Assembly (NCBI GenBank): GCA_002317385.1
Contig: DCJH01000026.1
Span: 29,066-93,065, forward strand
Source: Prevotella sp. UBA1705
Lineage (GTDB): Bacteria > Bacteroidota > Bacteroidia > Bacteroidales > Bacteroidaceae
Length of the DNA stretch: 64,000 bases
Direction: 5' to 3'
Shown here: positions 25,871 through 33,602 of the stretch, one piece after another
Layout: each line of letters begins with the position of its first letter
Position numbering within the stretch: position 1 is the first letter of the stretch
Program-made: the position numbers and the translations under genes
Notes under the pieces: generated by a model
Told to the model about the DNA's origin: nothing
Seen by the model: the letters and a program-made list of their open reading frames with translations, nothing else
Database searches by the model: none

Positions 25871-26143
25871 AAATGGGCATTCCATTCAAGGGAATATTGG
25901 TGGGGAGGACAAGGCATGGTCGCCACATCTCGAGCAGCGGAATATCCATACCAGATAACAGGAATTTACTGTTGAAATATGGATTCACCCTTCCAGGAAG
26001 TAAATGCCAAAAGAAAAGCCAATTCGTTTTGGAGGAGGGGAGATGCCCCAGTTCCTCACAAACCAAATTGGCCTTTGATGCAAATCTCAAGGACTTGCGT
26101 TTGGAAAAGTTTCTTAGTAATGTCTCAGCGTGGAGCCATAGAT

Positions 26144-26944
26144 TTAGAAGTCGCTATCATCGCTGATTTCCTCAGCCTCATAGTTGAGGTCGTCGGGGTC
26201 GGCATCGTAGGTAGTGCGATAGCTCTCTTCGGTCAGCTTGTCCTCGTCGAACTCATCGTCGTCTTCCTCCTGCTTGAAGTCCTCTTCTTCCTCCAGTTCC
26301 TCGTCGTCCTCCTCTTCGCGCTCCTCCTCATCGAAGTCTTCGAAGCTGGCAACCTTAGCCTTGGGCAGTTCCACCTCGGGCTTCTCCTTGGCAAAGATAG
26401 CCTCCACCCAGAGTCCCTTGGCAATCTCAAGCACCTCGAATCCGTCGTTCAGCTTCTTCTCATAGAGGCCGCCGGCCTTGTGAAGACGGTCCTTGGGCAG
26501 GGTAGTGGTGGAGATGTCGAAACCGCTTTCGATGATATCCTGTGTACTTTGTGACAGAGATTCCCATCCGCCGCCGAAGTTACGGTCGAGCACTTCGATG
26601 AGTTTTGAGGCCGAAATGTGGCGAATGTTCTCGTAAGTGAGGTCGGTTACTCGGAGGATGGGGCGCTTCTTGATGGCAATTTTCTGCTTCACGTTCTCGT
26701 CGATGCGAATCGTGCCAATCTTAAAACCACGTGCCTCATACTTCTTCAGTACCTCCGGCTTGTCAATTTTGATTTCTTCGAGGTCGAAAGCACTCTTGAT
26801 GATGTCGGTGTATCGACGCATGTTGTCTTTCAGGTCAGCGTCTCTTTCTGCGGCTTCCCACATCCGAAACACATCGTTCTCTTGAATATCCCATACGTTA
26901 CTCTTGGTCAACGTCTTAAGTGTAATCGCTTTTTTCTCTTTCAT
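26144..26944 (-). CDS. Conserved protein with strongly acidic C-terminal tail
   Basis: A 266-residue cytoplasmic protein of unknown function. Residues 1-175 are a mixed charged globular part (VWDIQENDVFRMWEAAERDADLKDN; RHISASKLIEVLDRNFGGGWESLSQ). Residues 195-266 are almost only Glu, Asp and a few Ser/Lys (EEREEEDDEELEEEEDFKQ), a tail like those of RNA-polymerase delta subunits or histone chaperones, but I see no homology to those. ATG at 26944 is chosen because a consensus promoter begins 21 bases upstream, which rules out the longer frame. It is monocistronic. Confidence 0.75.
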   Translation of the reverse strand: MKEKKAITLKTLTKSNVWDIQENDVFRMWEAAERDADLKDNMRRYTDIIKSAFDLEEIKIDKPEVLKKYEARGFKIGTIRIDENVKQKIAIKKRPILRVTDLTYENIRHISASKLIEVLDRNFGGGWESLSQSTQDIIESGFDISTTTLPKDRLHKAGGLYEKKLNDGFEVLEIAKGLWVEAIFAKEKPEVELPKAKVASFEDFDEEEREEEDDEELEEEEDFKQEEDDDEFDEDKLTEESYRTTYDADPDDLNYEAEEISDDSDF

Positions 26945-26964
26945 CTTGGTACGTTTATTTGCTG

Positions 26965-26995
26965 CAAAAGTAATTATAAATTCGTAATTCACAAA
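26965..26995 (-). promoter_or_regulatory. Promoter of the acidic-tail protein gene
   Basis: Minus strand: TTTG (26992-26995), 19 bases, TACTTTTG (26965-26972). Full match to the Bacteroidetes consensus; leader about 15-18 bases. Confidence 0.7.
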
Positions 26996-27105
26996 CAAAA
27001 CTCAATATTTTTTTGCCCAATCCGACTTTGCCTTCATATAGGCCGCAGAATGGGCAGGAGCGAGAGGGAAATGAAGGAAAACGGAAGGCAAACGCCGCAG
27101 GGCGT

Positions 27106-27399
27106 TCAAGTCCAGAACTTAGCGTCGCCGGTGGGAGTCATTTTCTTGCCACAACGTGGGCAAGAATGTCCGTCCCATTCCTGGATGCGGTCGCTGCCGC
27201 ATTGCAGGCAGAGCCGCCCTACAATGCTGTTGAACGACGGAGCCGAGTCGCCTATGACCCCGCCCACCACCAATGGCTCAATATTGTGGCAGTCGGGACA
27301 GCTTACCATCACGATGTGCTGGCCCATGAAGCCGCGTCCTTCGTAGATGTCGGCCTCATAGCCACATTGCTCACACCTATATTTATATACCTTGGCCAT
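27106..27399 (-). CDS. Small double zinc-ribbon protein
   Basis: A 97-residue protein with four CxxC-type pairs: YRCEQCGYEA near the start, SCPDCHN near residue 34, LCLQCGSD near 68 and SCPRCGKK near 80. This gives two rubredoxin/zinc-ribbon knuckle sets. Function is unknown. It overlaps the upstream glycosyltransferase gene by 17 bases and is probably the last gene of that transcript. Confidence 0.75.
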   Translation of the reverse strand: MAKVYKYRCEQCGYEADIYEGRGFMGQHIVMVSCPDCHNIEPLVVGGVIGDSAPSFNSIVGRLCLQCGSDRIQEWDGHSCPRCGKKMTPTGDAKFWT

Positions 27400-28492
27400 G
27401 GCTCAAATAGAATGAAACATATCGCTTGGCCACCCTGCGGTAGTCGTGATAGCGGCGGATGTATTCCACGCTCTGGCGTTTAAGGTCGGGAATCTGGGCC
27501 GGATGGAGCACCAGATCCTCCAACGCTTGGAACACGCTCTCATAGTTGGGCTGCACGTTGATGATAGGCCTGAGCTGCTCTTCGCCCAGTATCTCGTAGT
27601 TCTCCGGCTCGCCACCGCCCACGCAGATAATGCCTCGGCTCATGGCCTCCAAGGCGTTCATAGAGGGCGTGTAGCTATAGAGCTGGTCAAGAATGCAGTC
27701 GGAATCGTTCATCATCTGCACGTAGTCGTCGAACGGCACACCCTCGGCAATCCGCAGTTCGACCCGTTCCGGGTGCTTGGCCTGTACCGCCTGGGCGGCC
27801 GCCAACATGATGTCGGTACCTTTGTATTCACTTCGTCCTCGACTGATTCCCACGAAAATGCGCACCGGCCGATGCGAGATGTCGGTCTCGATGGGCAGCA
27901 GAGTCTTGGGCCTGATGGGATAGGGGATGAACGAAGTCTTATCGGGGAACAGCGGATGATAGCATGCCCAATATTCGTAGAGGCCGGCAATGATGCCGTC
28001 GCAATGGGTAGCCACCTGGCGGTTGAGCCGCTCCTTGGCGGTTCCGAGCCAGTCTTGCTGTTCCCTGAGGGCGTCGGCATTCTGTCGGAGCGTGCTGCCG
28101 ATATTAAAATCGCTATATCGGAGTGGCATGCGCGTGGTGTTCTCGTGCACCCAATAATAGTCCATACCAAAGGCTCCAAGGAATATTTTGCGGTTGTTTC
28201 GGCGGAGCCAACGATACCAATAGGCGTTGCGCTCAGCCTTAAGTTCTACAAAAAGCGGATTGATGAGCTGCACCACGTCGTAGCCTTTCAGCTTGGAGGC
28301 GTTGGCCCAGAGCCTGGCCATCAGACCGATGCCTCCCCATTTGCCTGGTTTGCGTGCCAGATCGATGTCGCGCGGATAGTTTTTCCAGAAGTCTCCGTTA
28401 CTGGCTAATGTGACCTCGTGCCCGAGTTCGCGAAGTCCTTCGGCCAAGGTGGCGTGCACATTGCTATATTCTCCTAACAGCAGTATCTTCAT
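27383..28492 (-). CDS. Glycosyltransferase, GT4-like (GT-B fold)
   Basis: A 369-residue putative sugar transferase. The N-terminus MKILLLGEYSNVHATLAEGLRELGHEVTLAS is a Rossmann-type start with the Gly-rich loop of GT-B enzymes; the C-terminal half contains VGISRGRSEYKGTDIML (donor-site Arg/Lys pair) and SYTPSMNALEAMSRGIICVGGG, the EX7E-like region. Donor and acceptor cannot be told. It lies between a GT2 gene (87-base gap) and the zinc-ribbon gene in a small glycan cluster. Confidence 0.82.
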   Translation of the reverse strand: MKILLLGEYSNVHATLAEGLRELGHEVTLASNGDFWKNYPRDIDLARKPGKWGGIGLMARLWANASKLKGYDVVQLINPLFVELKAERNAYWYRWLRRNNRKIFLGAFGMDYYWVHENTTRMPLRYSDFNIGSTLRQNADALREQQDWLGTAKERLNRQVATHCDGIIAGLYEYWACYHPLFPDKTSFIPYPIRPKTLLPIETDISHRPVRIFVGISRGRSEYKGTDIMLAAAQAVQAKHPERVELRIAEGVPFDDYVQMMNDSDCILDQLYSYTPSMNALEAMSRGIICVGGGEPENYEILGEEQLRPIINVQPNYESVFQALEDLVLHPAQIPDLKRQSVEYIRRYHDYRRVAKRYVSFYLSHGQGI

Positions 28493-28579
28493 GGGATGGA
28501 TAAAAGAGGGGGTTCAATACATGGAGAAAAGTATTTCTCCCAAGGGTTTCAGGGAATGAGAGAGCATCGGGAAGCACGA

Positions 28580-29542
28580 TTACCTGACTGTAGAAAGCAG
28601 CAGTTGTCGGCCCAAGGCATTGCTCACCAACCAACGGAACGTGGTGTAGCGCTTGGTATAACGCTTGTCGGGCAGGGGATAGAGGCCGTGCTGCCTGAGC
28701 TGTTCGATGGCCTCGGAGAGCTGATGACGGCTGTGGGTGAGCTTGATAGTGTTGTAGAGATAGTCGGACGAGAGCTGGGCGATGCGGCGATTGAGTGCCA
28801 CACGGTCGATCTCAGGTGCCGTTTCGGCCACCTCCTTCAGGTGAAGGATGATGCCCATCATATCTGTGAGCCGCTTGGCCGTGTGCCGTTTGTCGTGACT
28901 TTCCATGATGGAATCATGACGTTTGCGGTAGAAATAGGCTTCCGACTTGGTGGAATAGACGTGCTCTGCACGCAACATGAGCTGAGGAGTAAACTCTTCA
29001 TCTTCATGGAGTATGCCCGGAGAGAAGCGCAACGACCCGAGAATGGCCCTGCGGAAGATATATCCGCAGGCCGACGCCCGCAGGTTGTTCTGATGCATAT
29101 AGGCCACGCCCGACACTGGACCATCAAACATCCACGGCACCTCTGGATGTGATTTCTGTGTTTCATAGAACAAGACGATGTCGGTTTCCTGGTATCTTGC
29201 AATGTCGAGGCAGTGCTCGTAAGGGGCCCGGATGATGTAATCGTCACCGTCTACAAACTGCACAAACCGTCCTGTGGCGCACCGAAGACCCATGTTGCGG
29301 GCCACAGAGAGTCCCTGATTGGCCTGCCTGATATAGATGATCTCGTCGCGAAGCTCCAGCAATTCGTTGAGCGGGGCCTCGTCCGAGCCATCGTCTACCA
29401 CGATGATCTCACGTTCTTCCTTGGCCAACGACAGGGAGAGGATGCTGTCGAAACATTCTCTCAGCAGGTCCACCTCTATATTATAGGTGGTCACAATGAA
29501 GCTGATTAGTGGCTGCGATGGAAGAGTTTGTGGAGTTGGCAT
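28580..29542 (-). CDS. Glycosyltransferase family 2
   Basis: A 320-residue GT-A fold enzyme. PLISFIVTTYNIEVDLLRECFDS opens the nucleotide-binding domain, VVDDGSDEA and QFVDGDDYI supply the two acidic motifs (the second is the DXD-like metal site), and the C-terminal 90 residues are helical and basic. Its start overlaps the end of the preceding GT2 gene by 37 bases. Sugar specificity unknown. Confidence 0.88.
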   Translation of the reverse strand: MPTPQTLPSQPLISFIVTTYNIEVDLLRECFDSILSLSLAKEEREIIVVDDGSDEAPLNELLELRDEIIYIRQANQGLSVARNMGLRCATGRFVQFVDGDDYIIRAPYEHCLDIARYQETDIVLFYETQKSHPEVPWMFDGPVSGVAYMHQNNLRASACGYIFRRAILGSLRFSPGILHEDEEFTPQLMLRAEHVYSTKSEAYFYRKRHDSIMESHDKRHTAKRLTDMMGIILHLKEVAETAPEIDRVALNRRIAQLSSDYLYNTIKLTHSRHQLSEAIEQLRQHGLYPLPDKRYTKRYTTFRWLVSNALGRQLLLSTVR

Positions 29543-30432
29543 AGGCGTTTGAGTCCTAAAATATGTAGGAGCTTCAGTTTGAAAGTGTTGCGATAGGGCA
29601 ACATGGGGAAGTATTTCGAGATGCGTCCACCTGCCCGATAGGCATCCAACTGGATGTTGAGCACCTGCGCATAGTAGGCCGGCATATAGGCCTCCAAGTC
29701 GTTGCGGCGACGCCTTCTCCTAAAGTTGTCCTTGATTTGCTTAAGCATTCGGGTGTGGGTCTCCAGGAGATTGGTCAGGTCTTTGGCCGTAGCGTTCTCG
29801 GTGATACCCTTGCTATTGTAGCAATAATAGTAGAGACCTACATCGGTTGTGGCAATGGTTCGGCACTTGCGCAGCAGCTGCGGCAGTACGGCGGCATCCT
29901 CGAAGTTGCGTCGTTCGGGGTAGCGTACATTCTGAAACACCTCTCGCCGGTATATCTTGTTCCACGCATAGGTGTGGCTGTAGGCCTTGCCCTGCAGCCA
30001 ATAGGCCAGCGGATCGGTATATTCGCGCTTGGGGAATTGGAGCAAATGAATCTTCTTGGAGCCGTAATGCTCATATACAGGGTATTCCAGCAGGTCGTAA
30101 TCGGGGTGTGTGGAGAGTATCTCAAACAGGTCTTTGAAGGTGTCGTCGCCAATGTAATCGTCGCTATCGACAAAGGTGATATACTGTCCGCGGGCCTTCT
30201 CTATGCCGACATTGCGTGCCACGCTGAGCCCACCGTTGCGCTTGAGATGTACCACCTGAAATCTGTGGTCGCGCTTCACGTAACGGTCGCAGATAGCCGA
30301 ACTGCCATCTTTGGATGCGTCGTCTACGAGGATGGCCTGCCAATCGCGGAACGACTGGCTGCTGATGCTGTCGAGACAACGTGGCAATGAGTCTGCCACT
30401 TGGTATACGGGGATGACGATACTTAATTTCAT
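29506..30432 (-). CDS. Glycosyltransferase family 2
   Basis: A 308-residue GT2 enzyme starting MKLSIVIPVYQVADSLPRCLDS. VDDASKDGS and TFVDSDDYIGDD are the acidic motifs; the C-terminal part contains NFRRRRRRNDLEAY, a strongly basic patch that may hold it at the membrane. ATG at 30432 is used because it begins the conserved strand. It is the first gene of the minus-strand glycan transcript and is divergent from the flippase gene with only 43 bases between. Confidence 0.88.
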   Translation of the reverse strand: MKLSIVIPVYQVADSLPRCLDSISSQSFRDWQAILVDDASKDGSSAICDRYVKRDHRFQVVHLKRNGGLSVARNVGIEKARGQYITFVDSDDYIGDDTFKDLFEILSTHPDYDLLEYPVYEHYGSKKIHLLQFPKREYTDPLAYWLQGKAYSHTYAWNKIYRREVFQNVRYPERRNFEDAAVLPQLLRKCRTIATTDVGLYYYCYNSKGITENATAKDLTNLLETHTRMLKQIKDNFRRRRRRNDLEAYMPAYYAQVLNIQLDAYRAGGRISKYFPMLPYRNTFKLKLLHILGLKRLCQLHKLFHRSH

Positions 30433-30475
30433 ACTGCAAAGATAATAAATGTTTTGCATTTACGTTAACATTGAG

Positions 30476-31978
30476 ATGGAAAAACAAGAAAAGGACGACT
30501 CCTATTCTCACATACTGAAATATACGGGGCTTTTCGGCGGCGTTCAAGGGCTGAATATACTTGTAGGGATTGTGCGCAACAAGTTGGTTGCCATGATTCT
30601 GGGCCCTGACGGCATGGGATTGGTATCGCTCTTCAACTCTACCATCAAGCTTGTTTCCGACTCAACCAACCTCGGTTTGTCCATGAGTGCGGTGAGAAAC
30701 GTATCGGAAACACTCGATTCCGGCGACCCTGAAAAGGTGAAAGGCGCCGTGAGGCTCATCCGTTCGTGGAGCCTCATCACCGCCATCATGGGCATGTTGC
30801 TATGCGCCCTGCTCAGTCCGCTACTGAGCGACTGGACCTTTGCCTGGGGAAACCACACGCTTCACTTCATTCTTCTATCGCCCGTGGTGGCCCTACTGGC
30901 CATCACTGGGGGCGAGACGGCTATCCTGAAAGGTGCCCGACAGTTGCGCGGACTGGCCATTATCAGTCTCTACAACGTACTGCTGGCGCTGATAACCTCC
31001 GTTCCTCTCTACCATTTCTTCGGGCAGTCGGGCATCGTTCCGTCGCTGTTTCTGGCCGGACTGGCCCAATGTCTCACCACCATCTACTATTCGTTCAGAC
31101 TCTATCGGCCCACGTTCTCGTTCTCCCGAGAGTCTATCCGGCAGGGCAAGGGCATGGTGAGGCTCGGCATAGCCTTCGTGCTGGCGGGCATATTGGGCAG
31201 CGGAGCCGAATTCGTGCTGCGCTCCTACCTCAACAATACGGGCCAGCTCTACACCGTAGGACTCTATAACGCCGGCTACGTGATGACCATGACCTACGCC
31301 GGAATGGTGTTCTCGGCCATGGAGACCGACTATTTTCCGCGACTCTCGGCCATGCCCTCGCTGGGCGAGAGGTTCAACGAGGTGGTGAATCACCAGATAG
31401 AAGTGTCGCTTCTCCTGGTGTCGCCCATGCTCGCTCTCTTCATGGTGGCCCAGCCCATCCTGCTTCCGCTGCTCTACAGCGGCAAGTTTATGCCGGTGCT
31501 GGACATGATGAAGATTGCCGTGCTGGCCATGTATTTCCGTGCGCTCACACTCCCGGTGGAGTATATTGCCTTATCGAGGGGCGACTCCCACGGCTATCTT
31601 CTCTTAGAGGCCATCTACGATCTGAGCTTCGTGCTGATGGTTATCCTGGGCTATCACTACCTTGGACTGGTGGGCACAGGTGCCGGACTGGCGCTGGCCG
31701 GACTGGTCAACGTCTTTGTGGTACTGGTCTATGCCCATCGAAAATACGGCTACAACGTCGCCTCATCGGTCAAGCTCTACACGCTGATACAACTTCCGCT
31801 GGGCATCGCGGCCTGCATCACGACTTATCTGCTGGACGGAATATTCTATTGGGTTGTAGGCCTTCTGCTGGCGATGGTGTCGCTGACAATCTCTGTCCAG
31901 ATACTCCACACCAAGACAAATCTATGGAATGCGCTGGTGGGAAAGGTGAAACGACGTCTCAAAAGACTGCAAGGATAG
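30476..31978 (+). CDS. Polysaccharide/O-antigen flippase (Wzx-like, MATE/MVF superfamily)
   Basis: A 500-residue polytopic membrane protein with about 12-14 hydrophobic helices, starting YTGLFGGVQGLNILVGIVRNKLVAMILGPDGMGL, the usual opening of Wzx-type lipid-linked oligosaccharide translocases. It would flip undecaprenyl-linked glycan units to the periplasm. No polymerase or initiating transferase is in the neighbourhood, so the cluster must rely on enzymes elsewhere. ATG at 30476 (MEKQEKDDSYS) is preferred over one 27 bases upstream. Confidence 0.88.
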   Translation: MEKQEKDDSYSHILKYTGLFGGVQGLNILVGIVRNKLVAMILGPDGMGLVSLFNSTIKLVSDSTNLGLSMSAVRNVSETLDSGDPEKVKGAVRLIRSWSLITAIMGMLLCALLSPLLSDWTFAWGNHTLHFILLSPVVALLAITGGETAILKGARQLRGLAIISLYNVLLALITSVPLYHFFGQSGIVPSLFLAGLAQCLTTIYYSFRLYRPTFSFSRESIRQGKGMVRLGIAFVLAGILGSGAEFVLRSYLNNTGQLYTVGLYNAGYVMTMTYAGMVFSAMETDYFPRLSAMPSLGERFNEVVNHQIEVSLLLVSPMLALFMVAQPILLPLLYSGKFMPVLDMMKIAVLAMYFRALTLPVEYIALSRGDSHGYLLLEAIYDLSFVLMVILGYHYLGLVGTGAGLALAGLVNVFVVLVYAHRKYGYNVASSVKLYTLIQLPLGIAACITTYLLDGIFYWVVGLLLAMVSLTISVQILHTKTNLWNALVGKVKRRLKRLQG

Positions 31979-31985
31979 GTAGGAT

Positions 31986-32972
31986 ATGGCAGCATGCGAG
32001 GTAACCATACTTGTTGCAGTGTATAACACGGAGCAGTATCTGCACCAGTGCTTAGACTCATTGTTGGCCCAGACATTGGCCGATATACAGATTGTTTGTA
32101 TCGACGATGCCTCGACCGACGGCTCTGCGGCCATCCTCCAAGAGTTTACAAGCAAGGACGATAGGGTGGAAGTGTTGACGCTCGAGACCAACCACGGGCA
32201 GGCCTACGCCCGCAACCAGGGACTGCGAAGGGCTCGAGGACGCTACATCTGCTTCCTCGACAGCGACGACTGGATGGCCCACGACTGCCTGCAGGAGGCC
32301 GTCGACACCTTCAAAAATCATCCCAAGACAGGATGTGTGCTGTTTCATACCATTTATTTCGATACGCCATCACGGCAGCATGAGTACCCAATGCATCCCT
32401 TCGAACAGCTGAGCGGGAAGGAGGCTTTCGTGCTCTCGCTGACGTGGAAGATACACGGCGTGTATATGGTGAGGGCCGACATCCACCGCCAATACCCCTA
32501 CGACGAGAGCGCACACTCATTTAGCGACGACAACACCACACGCCTGCACTATCTCTACTCCGAGGAGGTGAGGCAGTGTAGGGGCACCTATTATTACAGG
32601 CAGCACGCCGAGTCGGTTTCCCATCGGTTCGACTTGAGACGATTCGACTATCTCATTGCCAACAGAAGCATGCAACAAACACTTCATCATATCGGAGCAT
32701 CTCATGATATATTAGCACTTTATGAGAATCATAGATGGTTGAATCTGATAGACCATTACATGCTTTTCTACCGTCATCGGGCATCGATGCACCCCGCCGA
32801 TGCTGCCCGGGCGCTGCACCTCCTGCGCGAGGCGTGGACCTCGATAGACACGAGTCTGCTCACAGCCAAGAACCGGTTGAAATTCGGCTACGCCCCCCTG
32901 CAAGGCTCATGGTTCCTCTTCCGACTTCAGGAAGAGACCTATTTCACCCTGCGCCGATGGCTCGGGAGATAG
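31986..32972 (+). CDS. Glycosyltransferase family 2
   Basis: A 328-residue GT2 enzyme: EVTILVAVYNTEQYLHQCLDSLLAQ at the start, IDDASTDGS and CFLDSDDWMAHD as acidic motifs, and a His/Tyr-rich helical C-terminal part. It starts 7 bases after the flippase stop and is co-transcribed with it. Substrate unknown. Confidence 0.88.
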   Translation: MAACEVTILVAVYNTEQYLHQCLDSLLAQTLADIQIVCIDDASTDGSAAILQEFTSKDDRVEVLTLETNHGQAYARNQGLRRARGRYICFLDSDDWMAHDCLQEAVDTFKNHPKTGCVLFHTIYFDTPSRQHEYPMHPFEQLSGKEAFVLSLTWKIHGVYMVRADIHRQYPYDESAHSFSDDNTTRLHYLYSEEVRQCRGTYYYRQHAESVSHRFDLRRFDYLIANRSMQQTLHHIGASHDILALYENHRWLNLIDHYMLFYRHRASMHPADAARALHLLREAWTSIDTSLLTAKNRLKFGYAPLQGSWFLFRLQEETYFTLRRWLGR

Positions 32973-33169
32973 TCAGCCGGTGCATATTCTGTTAGGATTA
33001 TTCCGAAAATTCCGTGTCGGAAAAATCTTCCAAATAGAAATTTACAGCCTCTTTTTTCCTGCTCAAACCCCTGATTTTTACCCCAAATCAGCCTCTCGAG
33101 AGCACTTTCAGGCCCCTTTTCGCTGTATAAAAGGCCGAAATCGTCATGAGAAAAGGCCGCTGTGGTTTG

Positions 33170-33212
33170 GCGATTAGATACTTATCGCGTCGCGATGAGG
33201 TAGAGATCGCAA
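33170..33212 (+). repeat. Degenerate copy F of the 22-bp dyad family
   Basis: GCGATTAGATACTTATCG is followed 22 bases later by a second core (GG at 33199) in CGATGAGGTAGAGATCGCAA. This last 20-base string also ends array E, on the other strand. Confidence 0.75.
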
Positions 33213-33488
33213 GGCCATTTTTGTCAGATAATCACAACATCTTATCCTTCAACAACTTACAAACACGCTTATTTTTCGCATATTTCCAGCCAAACGATTT
33301 CTGTTTTGAAATACTGCCCTTGTTTGAGGGGGTAGTTTCAACTATTTTCATCGGTATTTATGACTGAAATTGCTGGTCGCAGCAAAGGTAGGAGCAGCAC
33401 GAGTAGGGCAAAAGAAGAGGGTGGGGCGCCGAGGGCCGCAGCATGAGATGATTTTAGCGCTGAGGCCGTTTATTTTCGTTTTGAAAGT

Positions 33489-33519
33489 TTTGTGGTGTCG
33501 AAAAATCTTCGTAATTTTA
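33489..33519 (+). promoter_or_regulatory. Probable gyrA promoter
   Basis: TTTG (33489-33492), 19 bases, TAATTTTA (33512-33519). One mismatch in the -7 box (final A for G). The leader would be about 75-80 bases. Confidence 0.5.
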
Positions 33520-33602
33520 CAACTTGAAACGAAGGTAAAAATGGCTTAGAACGCAAAAGAATGCCTTTAAAACGAATTTTTAGTAAAAAACTTAAATAAT
33601 AA

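Larger units (their letters stand above)
25553..26143. other. Convergent gap with dyad array C and an imperfect inverted repeat
   Basis: Besides the terminator and the array, an imperfect inverted repeat spans 26018-26072 (arms GCCAATT and AATTGGC, inner stem GGGG/CCCC). Plus-strand frames of 109 and 191 codons here start inside the array or run antisense into the next gene and I do not regard them as genes. Confidence 0.55.
32973..33602. other. 630-base gap before gyrA
   Basis: It contains a small hairpin (CTGATTT at 33071, AAATCAG at 33085), two degenerate units of the 22-bp dyad family (33170-33212) and the gyrA promoter. Short open frames lack coding features. No RNA gene is recognised. 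Confidence 0.5.

Noticed and set aside
25837..26166. 109-codon plus-strand frame after array C
   Set aside because: It starts within the repeat array and ends in antisense to the acidic-tail gene; no family.
30437..30444. -7-like box (TATCTTTG on minus) for the GT2 gene at 30432
   Set aside because: It lies four bases from the ATG and lacks a -33 TTTG; a leaderless start is possible but not supported.
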